64,000 bases of DNA from Bordetella genomosp. 13. Lineage in GTDB: Bacteria; Pseudomonadota; Gammaproteobacteria; Burkholderiales; Burkholderiaceae_B. The notes below the pieces were generated by a model. That model did not search any database. It was not told the DNA's origin and was given only the letters and a program-made list of their open reading frames with translations. Positions 15,754-25,700 of this stretch are shown piece by piece. The stretch spans positions 2,914,001-2,978,000 of the forward strand of contig NZ_CP021111.1 in the NCBI RefSeq assembly GCF_002119665.1, in the 5' to 3' direction. The stretch's first letter is position 1. Each line of letters opens with the position of its first letter. Made by a program: the position numbers and the translations under genes.

Positions 15754-17484
15754 TCAGAACTTTGCGTTGACTTCGAGCTGCAGGACGTCGATGGCCAGCG
15801 GGGGACCATAGATCTCCTTCGCGCTGGTCCAGCGCAGCAGGCCGTAGACGTTCTTCTCGAACGCGTAGCCGCCGCCCAGGAAGTAGCCGCGGGCGTTGGT
15901 GCCGCCGAGGTGGAACGTGGAATCGTTGAAGCCGTCGGGCAGCGCATCCGGCTGGATGTACTTGTAGCCGGCGAAGGCGAGCCAGTCGCCCTTGCGCGCC
16001 AGATCCAGGCCGCTGCCGATGGTGGCCTGCATCATCCAGGCGTTGCCGCCGCTTTCGATGTCGTCCAGGTTCTCGCGCGAGTTGACGATGTTGGCCGCGC
16101 CGCCGGCACGACGGATCATCTTGTCCTTGTCGTAGGCCAGGTTGCGGACGTAGTCGCCGTCCAGGCGCAGGGCCAGGTTCTCGAACAGGCGGGTATCCCA
16201 GCGCAGGTTCAGGTTCAGCAGGTTGAACTTGGAAGCCAGGCCCACGTACTGGTATTCGTTCCACTCGGACTGGTCGGCCGAGGTCTGGACCACGTCACGC
16301 AGCAGGAACAGCGTGTTGCCCTTCTGCATGAAGGCAGGACGCGACCAGTCGGTGCTGCAGACCGTCAGCAGCGAATCGCAGGGCGCCGAACGCTGGCCCT
16401 CGTAGTTCTGGAACTGGTAGTAGGCCACCGCGCCGCGCAGCTTGTTGTCGGTGTTGATCTTCCACTCCGCGCCGGCCTGCGCGCCCAGCAGCCATTTGTT
16501 CTCGCTCTTGCCTTCGGAGAAGGTGTCGCTGCTGAAGGGGTTGTTGGCGTACTCGAGGGCGTAGGCGCCCAGCGTGCCGAACAGCGTGACCGGACGGCCC
16601 TGCAGCGGATGCTTGAAGATCGCCGAGATGCCGTCGAAGTTCAGGTCGCCCGAGTAGAGCATGTCGGTGGACACGAACGGATTGGCCGCGCGGCCGGCCG
16701 TGATGGTCGACCAGGTGTAGGGGCTGTAGCTGAGGTAGGCCTGGTCGAGCCAGATGTCCTTCTTGCTCATGCCGCCGCCCAGCGTGTCGGTGGTCGACAC
16801 GGGGCTGTCGTCGCTGCCGGTGGCCAGGCGGATGCCGGCGAGCCACTGGTCGGCCAGCTGCGCCTTGACGCCCAGGCGGCCGCGGATGCGCAGCAGGTTG
16901 CGGCGATCCTGGCGGGTGTTCATGTACGGGAACTCGAGGCCGTACGGTTCGCCGCCGATGAAGGTCGGGATCGGGCCATTGCGGTTCCAGGCGGCGAAGT
17001 TGATGATTTCATCGCTGTTGCCGCTGTCGAAGAAACGCGACTCGGTGCGGAAGCGCACGTCGCCTTCGATGGTGATGCGCGAGGCCCAGTCGGGGAACGT
17101 GTTGGGCGCGGCCCAGTTCTCGGCCTTGGCCTGCGCCATGACTTCGGTCTTGACCTCGTCGCGGATCTGGTCGCGGACGGTGGCCGGAATGTACGGGACG
17201 CGCACGTCGCCCGGCTGGGCGATGGCGGCGCCCGCCGCGCCGGCGACCGGGGCCGCCGCGGCAGCGCCGGCGGCCGCGCCGCGCGCCTGACTTGCTTCGG
17301 CTTCGGCCTGGCGCACCAGCGCATCGGCCTGTTCTTTCTTCAGCACGCCCTGCTGGACCAGCAGGCGGATCAGGTTGATGGTGGCGTTCTCGGAGGGCGC
17401 GGCGGTCTGGGCCGCAACCTGTCCTGCCGAGAGCGCCAGGGCGACGGCCAGGGCAGTGGCCAGTCGGTTGGGTTGCAATTTCAT
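15754..17484 (-). CDS. Large putative outer-membrane porin
   Basis: A 576-residue protein with a cleavable signal (LATALAVALALSAGQVAAQ). An N-terminal helical segment (NLIRLLVQQGVLKKEQADALVRQ) and Ala-rich linker are followed by about 430 residues of alternating beta strands ending in NAKF, the aromatic-terminated signature of outer-membrane barrels (Porin_5/putative porin family). The start at 17484 is supported by GGAG ten bases away; a TTG three codons earlier is in frame. It lies directly after the TonB-like gene, and an equivalent gene occupies the same position in the Pdt-type cluster, so it may be the channel that this ExbBD-TonB system serves. Confidence 0.8.
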   Translation of the reverse strand: MKLQPNRLATALAVALALSAGQVAAQTAAPSENATINLIRLLVQQGVLKKEQADALVRQAEAEASQARGAAAGAAAAAPVAGAAGAAIAQPGDVRVPYIPATVRDQIRDEVKTEVMAQAKAENWAAPNTFPDWASRITIEGDVRFRTESRFFDSGNSDEIINFAAWNRNGPIPTFIGGEPYGLEFPYMNTRQDRRNLLRIRGRLGVKAQLADQWLAGIRLATGSDDSPVSTTDTLGGGMSKKDIWLDQAYLSYSPYTWSTITAGRAANPFVSTDMLYSGDLNFDGISAIFKHPLQGRPVTLFGTLGAYALEYANNPFSSDTFSEGKSENKWLLGAQAGAEWKINTDNKLRGAVAYYQFQNYEGQRSAPCDSLLTVCSTDWSRPAFMQKGNTLFLLRDVVQTSADQSEWNEYQYVGLASKFNLLNLNLRWDTRLFENLALRLDGDYVRNLAYDKDKMIRRAGGAANIVNSRENLDDIESGGNAWMMQATIGSGLDLARKGDWLAFAGYKYIQPDALPDGFNDSTFHLGGTNARGYFLGGGYAFEKNVYGLLRWTSAKEIYGPPLAIDVLQLEVNAKF

Positions 17485-17525
17485 CTTGATCAAACTCCGG
17501 TAAGGAAATCGAAGGTGCGTCGCGC

Positions 17526-18299
17526 CTAGGAGGGACGCCGGCTGCTGATGGACGCCCGCAGGGGCATGGGAGTGGACGCGGGCGGGCGCTCGTCCACGCG
17601 CCCGACGGCGCGCAGCGTGGCGACCAGCTTCTCGTCGATCTCGGCGTCGCCACTGGACTTGGCGACTTCGACGCGGGTGAGCTGGCCTGACGCATCGAGC
17701 CAGATGTTCATCACCACGCCGCGGTACACCAGGTTGCGGGTGCGTTCGTCCTCGCGCAGGATCTTCTGCAGCATGTAGGACATGTACTGTCCGTAAGTGG
17801 CGTTGCCGAAGCCGCCGCCACCACCGGAACCCGACATGCCGCGTCCCGAGCCGGCGCTGATGTTGAATGCATCGCTGCCGGCCTGGGCATCGGTGTTCAT
17901 CTCCATCGCGTTGGCCAGGTCGTTGGCGGGCTTCGGAGGCGCCTCGTCCGGCTTGGGCTGCTCGACCGGCTTGGTCTCCGGTTCGGGCTCGGGCTCGGCC
18001 ACCTCTTCGGGCGGAGGCGGTTCCTCCGGCGGCTTCTCCGGCGGCGGAGGAGGCGGCGGCGGAGGAGGCAGCGGAATGATCGCGGCCATCTTCGGCGCTT
18101 CACGCTTGACGCCCGCCATGTCATTGGCCCAGAGGTAGATGGCATAGCCCAGCCCGACCACCAGCACGGCCGCCACGACCGGCCAGACTATGCGTCCGAC
18201 CGATCGCTGCCGTTTGGTCTGGCCCTGGTCCAGCAGCGCCGACAGGCGCGAGGACTCGTCCTCGCGGCGATCGGGGGATTCAGGAGTATTCGACGACAT
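17526..18299 (-). CDS. TonB-family energy transducer
   Basis: A 257-residue TonB-like protein: a short cytoplasmic tail, one transmembrane helix (residues 37-58, VGRIVWPVVAAVLVVGLGYAIYLW), a Pro/Glu/Lys-rich periplasmic stretch (76-125), a Gly/Ser-rich linker and a C-terminal TonB-like domain (about 168-257, FGNATYGQYMSYMLQKILRE ... RGVVMNIWLDASGQLTRVEVAKSSG). It transfers proton-motive force from ExbBD to an outer-membrane partner. It is encoded just after exbD with a 20-base gap. The operon carries no classical TonB-dependent receptor, so its partner is likely the TPS system, the porin or an STN protein. Confidence 0.85.
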   Translation of the reverse strand: MSSNTPESPDRREDESSRLSALLDQGQTKRQRSVGRIVWPVVAAVLVVGLGYAIYLWANDMAGVKREAPKMAAIIPLPPPPPPPPPPEKPPEEPPPPEEVAEPEPEPETKPVEQPKPDEAPPKPANDLANAMEMNTDAQAGSDAFNISAGSGRGMSGSGGGGGFGNATYGQYMSYMLQKILREDERTRNLVYRGVVMNIWLDASGQLTRVEVAKSSGDAEIDEKLVATLRAVGRVDERPPASTPMPLRASISSRRPS

Positions 18300-18319
18300 C
18301 GCGGGATCGCCCTTCTACT

Positions 18320-18736
18320 TCAAGTCGGCTTGCCGGTCACGAGACCGACCTGCGGCAGTTCCAGGCGGCGCAGCAGATCCAGCACCTCCATCACCTTCTG
18401 GTACTGCACGACGGCGTCGCCGCGCACGATGACCGGAAAGTCGGGATTGAGGGCCTTCTCGGTGCGCAGCCGGTCTTCCAACTCGGGCAGCGTGACCGGA
18501 TAGGCGTCGAGGAACACCTGGCCGGCCTCGTTGATCGAGATGGCTTTGGTCTTGGGTTGCGACAACGAGACGGTGGAGCTCGCCTTGGGCAGGTTCACCT
18601 GGATGCCGGCGATCTGCGCCGTGGCGGTCAGGATGAACATGACCAGCACCACCATCAGCACGTCCACGAGGGGCGTGATGTTGATGCCGTCGACGGGCGC
18701 GCCGTCATCGTCGTCTTGCGCGGTTACGGAAGCCAT
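18320..18736 (-). CDS. exbD: ExbD-type proton-channel subunit
   Basis: A 138-residue ExbD/TolR protein. A short N-terminal cytoplasmic segment is followed by one transmembrane helix from residue 22 (PLVDVLMVVLVMFILTATAQI) containing the essential aspartate of this family (D25 in ITPLVD), then a periplasmic domain (TKAISINEAGQVFLDAYPVTLPELEDRL). It forms the proton channel with the ExbB fusion encoded 11 bases upstream on the same transcript. Confidence 0.93.
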   Translation of the reverse strand: MASVTAQDDDDGAPVDGINITPLVDVLMVVLVMFILTATAQIAGIQVNLPKASSTVSLSQPKTKAISINEAGQVFLDAYPVTLPELEDRLRTEKALNPDFPVIVRGDAVVQYQKVMEVLDLLRRLELPQVGLVTGKPT

Positions 18737-18747
18737 CTGGCGTCTCC

Positions 18748-20658
18748 TTAGACGGCGGCCGGAGCCAGGTTGCCGCTACCGGTACGCGAGTCGGCGGCGC
18801 GGCCGCGCAGCACCGCGGCGGCGTGCTCGGCTTCGGCGCGCGAGCCTTCGCCGTGGACTTCGGCCAGGCGCGTGACGAACTCGTCGACGAATACGCGCAT
18901 GTCGGCATTGATGTCCTTGTTGCGCGTGGTCAGGCGGTTGTAGCCAAACAGGGCCGGGATGGCGACGAACAGGCCCATGGCGGTGGCCAGCAGCGCGGCG
19001 GCCATACCCGGGGCGATGGCGTTGATGTTCACGTCACCGGCCATGGCGGTGCCCAGGAACACCACCATGATGCCCAGCACGGTGCCGAGCAGGCCGATGT
19101 ACGGGCCGCCGGCGATGGCGTTGGACAGCGAGCCCAGGCGCTTGGACAGCTGCTGCGATTCCTTGGTGCGCACGGCGTCCATGGAGGCTCGGATGGCTTC
19201 GATGGTGGCGGCCGACACCGAGTTGGTATCGGCGCCCTGCGCGCGGCGCACGCGGATTTCGTTGATGGCCACCGAGTACAGGCGCCACAGCGGCGCGTTC
19301 TGCAGCTGCTCGTTCAGGCGGACGTCGTCAGCCAGCAGTTCCAGGCGGTTGCCGACCTTGGCGAACACGGTGCGGAAGTCGGCGTTGGCCTTCTCGACGC
19401 GCTTGGCGTTGCGGCTCTTGCTGATCATGATCACCCACGACTGGATCATCATGATGATCAGGACGCCGATAACGATCCAGGCGTCGATCGGCACGGCATT
19501 GAGCAGGAAGCCCAGTTCGCCGAAGCCCATGCCCGACTGTTCCTCGTCGGCGCCGTACTGCACCAGGCGCGACTCGCTGCCCTGGGCCGTGGCGTCGGCG
19601 TAGATAAGGGCGGCGGGACGGGCGATCTTGGACAGGCGGATTTCGTCGATGGCGCCGATGAAGGGCGCGTAGGTGACGGCGGGAGCCGGAGCGGCGGCGG
19701 CGGCAGCGGCGTCGCCGGTGGCGGCAGGCGCGGCGGCGGCAGCGGGTTGCGCGGGCACGTCACCGCCGATGGCGGCCGACGTGTTCAGCGCGGGCAGGCT
19801 CGCGGCCAGCGTGCCGGTGGCGCGGCCATTGACGTACAGCGTGATCTGGCCACCGTTGGCGGTGACGGCCACGTGCTGCCAGGCGGCGGGCGTCAGGGGC
19901 TGGCCGGGCTGCGTGCGCTGCCCGTTGACCTCGACGAAGGGCACGCCGTTGGACACGCCGACCAGCAGCGCGTTGCCGGCATCGCGGCGGGCGTAGATGA
20001 GCTGGTCGCCGGACGGCTGATCGGCACGGACCCAGGCGCTGAACGTAAAGGCGCTGCCAGCCGCGACGGTGAGCGAGGGGCTGGCGGGCAGCATCATCGG
20101 CGCGCCGCCGGCGAACTGGGCGGCGCGGCCCACCACGCCGTCGACCATGCCGCCAACGGGCGTCTGGGCGTGGTTGCTGAAGCCGGTGCTGTCGCGCGGG
20201 GGAGCTTCGGGCGCGCCATTGAAGTGGTAGACCAGCGTGTAGTTGGGGTCGAACGCGACCTGGCCATTGCTGGCGGCGGGCGCCTTCTCGTTGCCGTAGT
20301 ACATCCAGATGTCGCGGCGCTGGGCGCCGGCAACGTCGGGCACGTCGACCCAGATCACGGCCATGCCCAGCAGCGGGTCGAAGCTTTCGATCTGGTAGTT
20401 CAGGACGGTCTGGTCATCGGAGGCGACGAAGCGCAGGTCCTGGCCATTGGCATTCACGCCGTCGAACGTGAAGTTGCCGGTGTGCAGGCGCACCAGCAGC
20501 GGCACGCGGCCGGCGGCCTCGTTGATGGCCGCGCCCTGTTGCGTGGTGTCGATGGAGATCTGCTTGCGGTATTGCCAGTCGGGCTGCCACCAGGCGTTGG
20601 CCACCGCCGGGATTGCGCTGACCATGAGAGCCAGCAGGTACATCATTAGGCGTTGCAT
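18748..20658 (-). CDS. exbB: ExbB/TolQ proton channel fused to a DUF2341-LamG ectodomain
   Basis: A 636-residue fusion. A signal peptide (1-22) leads a DUF2341 domain (about 30-125, WWQPDWQYRKQISI ... WMYYGNEKAP) and a concanavalin-like LamG domain (about 140-365: YHFNG, FTFSAWVRADQP, WQHVAVTANGGQITLYVNG ... GAIDEIRLSK), interrupted by an Ala/Pro insertion (303-327). A MotA/TolQ/ExbB domain follows with transmembrane helices at about 390-412, 514-538 and 550-573 and the conserved GGPYIGLLGTVLGIM motif. The carbohydrate-binding-like part would be periplasmic while the channel sits in the inner membrane. ExbB proteins normally lack any ectodomain. The same fusion type is seen in Pdt-cluster ExbB2 proteins. 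Confidence 0.9.
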   Translation of the reverse strand: MQRLMMYLLALMVSAIPAVANAWWQPDWQYRKQISIDTTQQGAAINEAAGRVPLLVRLHTGNFTFDGVNANGQDLRFVASDDQTVLNYQIESFDPLLGMAVIWVDVPDVAGAQRRDIWMYYGNEKAPAASNGQVAFDPNYTLVYHFNGAPEAPPRDSTGFSNHAQTPVGGMVDGVVGRAAQFAGGAPMMLPASPSLTVAAGSAFTFSAWVRADQPSGDQLIYARRDAGNALLVGVSNGVPFVEVNGQRTQPGQPLTPAAWQHVAVTANGGQITLYVNGRATGTLAASLPALNTSAAIGGDVPAQPAAAAAPAATGDAAAAAAAPAPAVTYAPFIGAIDEIRLSKIARPAALIYADATAQGSESRLVQYGADEEQSGMGFGELGFLLNAVPIDAWIVIGVLIIMMIQSWVIMISKSRNAKRVEKANADFRTVFAKVGNRLELLADDVRLNEQLQNAPLWRLYSVAINEIRVRRAQGADTNSVSAATIEAIRASMDAVRTKESQQLSKRLGSLSNAIAGGPYIGLLGTVLGIMVVFLGTAMAGDVNINAIAPGMAAALLATAMGLFVAIPALFGYNRLTTRNKDINADMRVFVDEFVTRLAEVHGEGSRAEAEHAAAVLRGRAADSRTGSGNLAPAAV

Positions 20659-20694
20659 GATTGTCTTACTCCGAAATCCGTCATCCGAATGGGG

Positions 20695-22347
20695 TTAAAA
20701 ACTGGCGCGCAGGTTGAAGTTGATGCGAGGGTCGTGCTTCTCGGTATTGGCGCCATCCTTCAGCGGGTAGCCCCAATCGAGGCTGCCGGACAGCCAGTCG
20801 AGCACCTGCATGCGGGTACCGAGACCGACGCTGGCCAAGCGGAAGGAAGCTTCCTGCTCGGGCAGCGGGTCACGCAGGCGCAGCCACGCCCACTCGGCGA
20901 AGGTGTAGAGGCGCCATTCGTTCACGTGGGGGCCGAGATAGCGGGCCAGCGAGGGGGTACGAAACTCGAGGGAGGCGAGCAGGCCGTCGTCGGCGGTGCG
21001 CTCGGCGGCCAGGTAGCCGCGGATGCTGCTGGCGCCGCCGGCCGCGAACTGTTCGTTGGAAACCAGCGCGCCCGACGCGAACTGGAAGCCGCCGCGGCCG
21101 AAGATCTGCCAGTCTTGCGGGAAGTTCTGCGTGTGGGTCAGGTCGCCCTTGAGCAGGGCGAAACTGGGGCTGGCGCGATAGCGCTTGTAGTCGAACTCTT
21201 CGGCGCTGCTGCCGAGGTCGAAGAACGAGCGCGTGGCGCCGACGACGCTGAGGCCCACCGAACTTTGCGAAGCCTCGGTGTAGCGGTAGCCGTTGTAGCC
21301 GAGCGTGAACGGCACGTACTTCAGCGGCACCGTGTCGCCCTCGCCGCCAAAGACCAGCGACTCGTCGAAGTCCTTGTAGTCGAGGCCCACCGAGAACGAG
21401 TTGTACCAGCTGCCGACGGGGTCGAACGTGTACGTGGCGTTGACGCCGAACGAATGGCCCTTGCCCAGCACGTTGGTGCCGCCGATGGTGGCCACGTTGC
21501 TGTCCGACTTGTAGCCGGAGAATTGCAGGCTCCACTTGTCGGACAGCGGCAGGGTGTACGAAGCCGACCACACCTTGGCGTTGTCGGTTTCCTGCGGCGC
21601 CGTGAAGAACGTGAGCGAGAAGGCGTGCCCGCGCTGCCACAGGTTGTCGTAGCCGATGGTGGCCGTGGACCGCAGCGTCTTGGTGTCGGCGCTGTGGTCG
21701 TTGTTCAGGCCGACGCTGGCGTTCCAGGGATTCTTGTCCTCGACCTTCAGGTCGACGTCCATGGTGCCGGGGATCTTGCCTTCGCGCACGACGGGCAGCA
21801 CCTGGCGGCTGGCCGAGCGGTTCAGCTCGGTAAGCTCGGCCTGGGCCTTGTTGAAGTCGGGCACCTGGCCTTCCTGCAGCGCGGGCACTTCGTCGCGGAT
21901 GGCCAGCGGCGAGTAGTTCTTGGCGCCGACCACGCGCAGGCGGCCGATCTTGGTTTCGGCGACCTGCAGGATGACCACGCCATCGGAGACCTGCTGCTCG
22001 GGCAGGTCGACGTACACGGACTGGTAGCCCAGCTCGTGGTAGGCGGTTTGCAGGGCATCGCGGGCCGATTGGATGTCGGCCAGCGTGCGGTCGGGCCCCA
22101 GGTACGGGTACACCGCCTTCTCGATCGCCTTCGCGTCGAGGACGGTGTTGCCGCGCACGATGTACTCGTTGACGTTGACCTTGCGTGTGTCGGCCGGGGC
22201 GGCGGCCTGTTCCGCCGGGGCGCCTTGCGGGCTCTGCCCCGGCTGCGCCTGCTGCGCGCCTGCACCGGCCTGCAGCCCCAGCGCCAGGCACGCCGCTAGG
22301 GTCGCCCTGGCGCAGGCCGATGCGCCTGCTTTATCAAAATCCTGCAT
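20695..22347 (-). CDS. Two-partner secretion transporter (ShlB/FhaC/HecB family), PdtB-like
   Basis: A 550-residue outer-membrane TpsB transporter. A signal peptide (to about residue 32) is followed by a Gln/Pro linker, a POTRA_2 domain (about 55-135: VNEYIVRGNTVLDAKAIEKAVYPYLG ... ARDALQTAYHELGYQSVYVDLPEQ), a second POTRA (140-210) and a 16-strand ShlB barrel containing the GGASSIRGY motif (the VRGY equivalent, lid-loop tip) and ending in RASF. The start at 22347 is the first that gives a clean signal peptide. It lies 417 bases downstream of the large exoprotein gene, behind a terminator, and only 36 bases ahead of the exbB fusion gene, so it is probably the exporter of the 3718-residue protein. 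Confidence 0.93.
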   Translation of the reverse strand: MQDFDKAGASACARATLAACLALGLQAGAGAQQAQPGQSPQGAPAEQAAAPADTRKVNVNEYIVRGNTVLDAKAIEKAVYPYLGPDRTLADIQSARDALQTAYHELGYQSVYVDLPEQQVSDGVVILQVAETKIGRLRVVGAKNYSPLAIRDEVPALQEGQVPDFNKAQAELTELNRSASRQVLPVVREGKIPGTMDVDLKVEDKNPWNASVGLNNDHSADTKTLRSTATIGYDNLWQRGHAFSLTFFTAPQETDNAKVWSASYTLPLSDKWSLQFSGYKSDSNVATIGGTNVLGKGHSFGVNATYTFDPVGSWYNSFSVGLDYKDFDESLVFGGEGDTVPLKYVPFTLGYNGYRYTEASQSSVGLSVVGATRSFFDLGSSAEEFDYKRYRASPSFALLKGDLTHTQNFPQDWQIFGRGGFQFASGALVSNEQFAAGGASSIRGYLAAERTADDGLLASLEFRTPSLARYLGPHVNEWRLYTFAEWAWLRLRDPLPEQEASFRLASVGLGTRMQVLDWLSGSLDWGYPLKDGANTEKHDPRINFNLRASF

Positions 22348-22676
22348 AGGGATGCACTCAGTCCTCAAATTAATCTGATGTCCTGCTCTACCCGTCGCGC
22401 CGTGTGTGGCGACCCTTGCGCAGCCAGGCCAGGCACTTCGCTGCGAAGGCGTCCGTTGTGGTGGCCTGGGCATTCAGCGTCGATCGGCGTCTGCTTGTTA
22501 CTAGACGTTCGGGCGAGGCCGCCTGTGCGCGATGTAATAAAAATTTCACGAAGAAACTGACTCGTAACAGAAAGAAGCCGCCGTCCACCCGGAGCACCCT
22601 AGGGACGTTGCGTATTGGCGCCACCGACATCGACGCGCCACATGGAATTGCGTCGCGCGAAGGCGCGTACGCGCAA
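22348..22676. other. Spacer between exoprotein and transporter genes
   Basis: No credible gene. AT-rich tracts around 22530-22560 on the minus strand (TTTTTATTAC) could hold a promoter for the transporter-exbBD-tonB operon, which would then be expressed partly independently of the exoprotein. Confidence 0.4.
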
Positions 22677-22710
22677 GAAAACGGGCGTTCGCAATAAACG
22701 CGAACGCCCG
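22677..22710 (-). terminator. Rho-independent terminator after the TPS exoprotein gene
   Basis: CGGGCGTTCGC / GCGAACGCCCG perfect 11-bp stem with a seven-base loop, followed on the minus strand by TTTTC, 54 bases after the exoprotein stop. It would limit read-through into the transporter gene. Confidence 0.8.
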
Positions 22711-22764
22711 CATGCAAGAAAAAGAAACGAGTTGCCGCGGCAGGGCGCTGCCGGCTGCGGGCCG

Positions 22765-25700
22765 TCAACGCCGCAGGTTGCGCTGCTCCGTCTCGGTGAG
22801 ACGGGCCAGTTGGGGCGGGGTCAGGTCCATCTGGCCCACCAGTTCCACCACGCCGTCCGGGTCGTAGGCCACGGGTTGCGCGGCGGTCCCGCGCGCGCCC
22901 GAGCGCTGCGGGTCCGTGGAGCGCGGCGCCGGCGCCGCCGGCTCGTTGCCGAAGCCCAGCACCTGCACCGAGATGATGGACGGCAGATTGCGGCGCGCCT
23001 CATTGCGCTGGCGCGTGGCCATGTCGGCCGCGGCGGTGGACGCCGCGGTGCTTGCTGAACTTGCCGCCGTCAGCGCGCCGGTGTTGATGCTGACCACCTC
23101 CGGCATGCCGGTGACCTCGCCCTGCACCTCGAGGTTGGCCGCGTTCAGGATCTGCAGCGCGGCGATGTTGAAGTTGCCCGCCACGCGCACGCCGGCGTCG
23201 CCGAAGTTGATGGTGCCTTCCGGCGCCACCAGGTCGACGTCGCCGTCGCCTACCGTGCCGATGCCGCTGCCGCTCATGTCCGAGCGCTCCAGGATCTCGG
23301 TGATGGCGTCCACGCCGGTGACCACGTCGGGCGCCGACGGCACGCGCAGTGTCTTGGCGCCGCGGCCCGCGTCGATGTCGCCCACCGACGACCAGATCAC
23401 CATGTCGCTGCCCGGATCCGTCGCCTCGGGCACGAAGGTCAGGATGCGCGAGCGGTTCACCACGACGTCTTCGTGCGCAAAGATGTCGATGTGCCCCGAG
23501 CCCAGCGTAATGATGCCCGCGCCTGCGGTCACCGCCGTTCCCAGGCCGGCCACCTGCAGGCTGCCGCCCGGAGTCAGCACCTCGATGTCGCCACCCGCCA
23601 TGGTGCGCAGCTTCAGCGAATCGGCCCACACGTCGCCGTTCCACGCCTCGCCGGGGAACAGCTTGGCGATGGCGTCGTAGCCGCGGTTGTAGCCGCCGTT
23701 GCGCGGCGTGCCATCGGCGCCCGGCTGGTTCTGGTCGCGGCCGGCGTCGCGCAGCTCCTGCATGTAGATGCGGCGCAGGAAGCGCTGCTGCGTCAGTTGC
23801 GGCAGGGCCAGGAACCGCTGCCAGGCGGCCAGGGGCTCTAGCCTGTCGCCGGTGACCTGCTCGACAAACGAAGTCAGCCCGCGCCGCGCGACACGGTCGC
23901 CGGTCTTGCGCGCTTCGACCAGGTCCGTCAGGTAGACGGGCAGCACGGTGCCGTCCTCGCCCGCGGCCTTCAGGTGCCCGGGCATCGACGCGACATTGGC
24001 AGGGTCGAGGTAGGCCGCCATGAAGGCCGCGTAGTCGGGCTCGCTGCCCTGCAGGCCTGCTATCACGGTGATCGCCGCGCTCTGTTCGGGCAGGGCCTTC
24101 AGGATGGTTTCGTCGCGGGAACGGTTGTTGGAATCGAACATGCGGTTGCCGCGCGTGGTGACGTTCAGGCTCTCGGCCGGGCTGCTCACGTTGTCGGTGG
24201 AGGCTCCCCCGTAGACGTCCCGGCCTGCCGTCACCAGCACGGCGCCCGTGCCTTCCACATCGATCTGCGAGCCGCCTGGGCCGAAACCCGCGATGATGTC
24301 GTTGCCGGCGTGCACGACCGACACGTCGGTGGCGTGGTTGTTGCGGAACGCATAAGCGATGCCGCGGATGTCGTTGCCCGCGCGCAGCCATGTCTGCTCC
24401 GCAGACACCAGGCTCGCCCGATGCGTGACCGTAGGCTCGAAGATATTGGGCGGCAGGCCGACGATGGAGCCCTCGTTCGCATAGATCCGGCTGGCCTCGT
24501 GGTCGCCGGCCAGCAGCAGCGCCTCGGGATTGACGAATGGCGTGCCATTTGACGGCTCGGCGTTCACGGTCCAGACCGGCAGGTCGGGCGCGGCTCCCGC
24601 CCGCAACGGCGTGGGATAGCCTTCCCAATTGCCGCGCGCCATGCGGATCAGGCCCAGGTGCACGTCCTGATCCGCCAGGATGCGCAGCTCGGTCTGCTCT
24701 CCGGGCAGCATCATCAACAGGCCCTTGTTCACGAACGAGCCGTTCATGGCCGTGATGCGGGTCAGCGCGGGATAGATGTTGCCTGCCTTGCCGGTGGGCA
24801 GGTATACGCCATCGGCGGGGTTGCCGTCCCGCGCGATGTGATTCGTCTGACCTACCAGCGTGACGTCGCCGCCCACCGAGGTCAGCGACAGGCTGGCCGC
24901 AGCGGTCTGGCCCAGCATGTACGAGCCGTAGTCGGCGGGGCTGCCCCAGTAGTCCGTGCCCAGCGGCAGCGTGGTCATCAGCGGATCGATCACGCTCTGC
25001 ACGCGCAGGTCGCCCGATGCGCGCACATCCAGGCTGGCATCGCCCAGCGCCAGCACGGGCGCCACGTCATAGACAGTAAGGCCTCCGTATTGGTCGACGC
25101 TGCTGACACTGCGGCCATTGGCCAGCGTGCCGGCATCCACCGAGCCCGCACCGCGGCCTACGTAATACTGGCCGCCGCGGATGGCGCCCCCCGCACTCAC
25201 GTTCAGCGCGCCTCCGTTGCGCAACTCGAGCAGCATGCGTTCGCCCGCGGTGCGGCCGCCGCGCACGCGGCCGTTGGTGGGCAGCGCCACCAGCAGGTCT
25301 ATCAGGTCGCCGCCCGCATCGACGCGGACATTGCCGCCGCCCAGCGCGCCCACGCCCTGCTGGAAGTCGCCGTATTCGATCCACCAGCTGGCCTGCTCGC
25401 CGGTATGGTGGCCGCCCGGGGTCGTATAGGGGCCGAAGTAGCCATCGCTGTTGATGTTGCCGGTGCGGCGCAGCCAACGGCCGAAGATCTCGCCGGTACC
25501 CGGCCGCAGCGTGGTGGACACATCGCCCTGCGCGGCCAGGTCCAGGTTGCCGCCGTACACGCCGTACCCTGGCATCCTGCCGTCGTAGATGGTGCCCCCT
25601 ATCGCCTGGATGGGCTTGGCCACGAAGTCGTCGAACACCGTCATGTCGCGGCGGCCGGCGGTGTAGATGACCGAATCGTTGTCGGCCAGCCTGACGTCAC

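Noticed and set aside
15745..17529. 594-codon plus-strand frame opposite the porin
   Set aside because: Mirror frame of the porin gene, low-complexity Val/Ala/Gly/His.
18823..20649. 608-codon plus-strand frame opposite the exbB fusion gene
   Set aside because: Antisense artefact of high GC.
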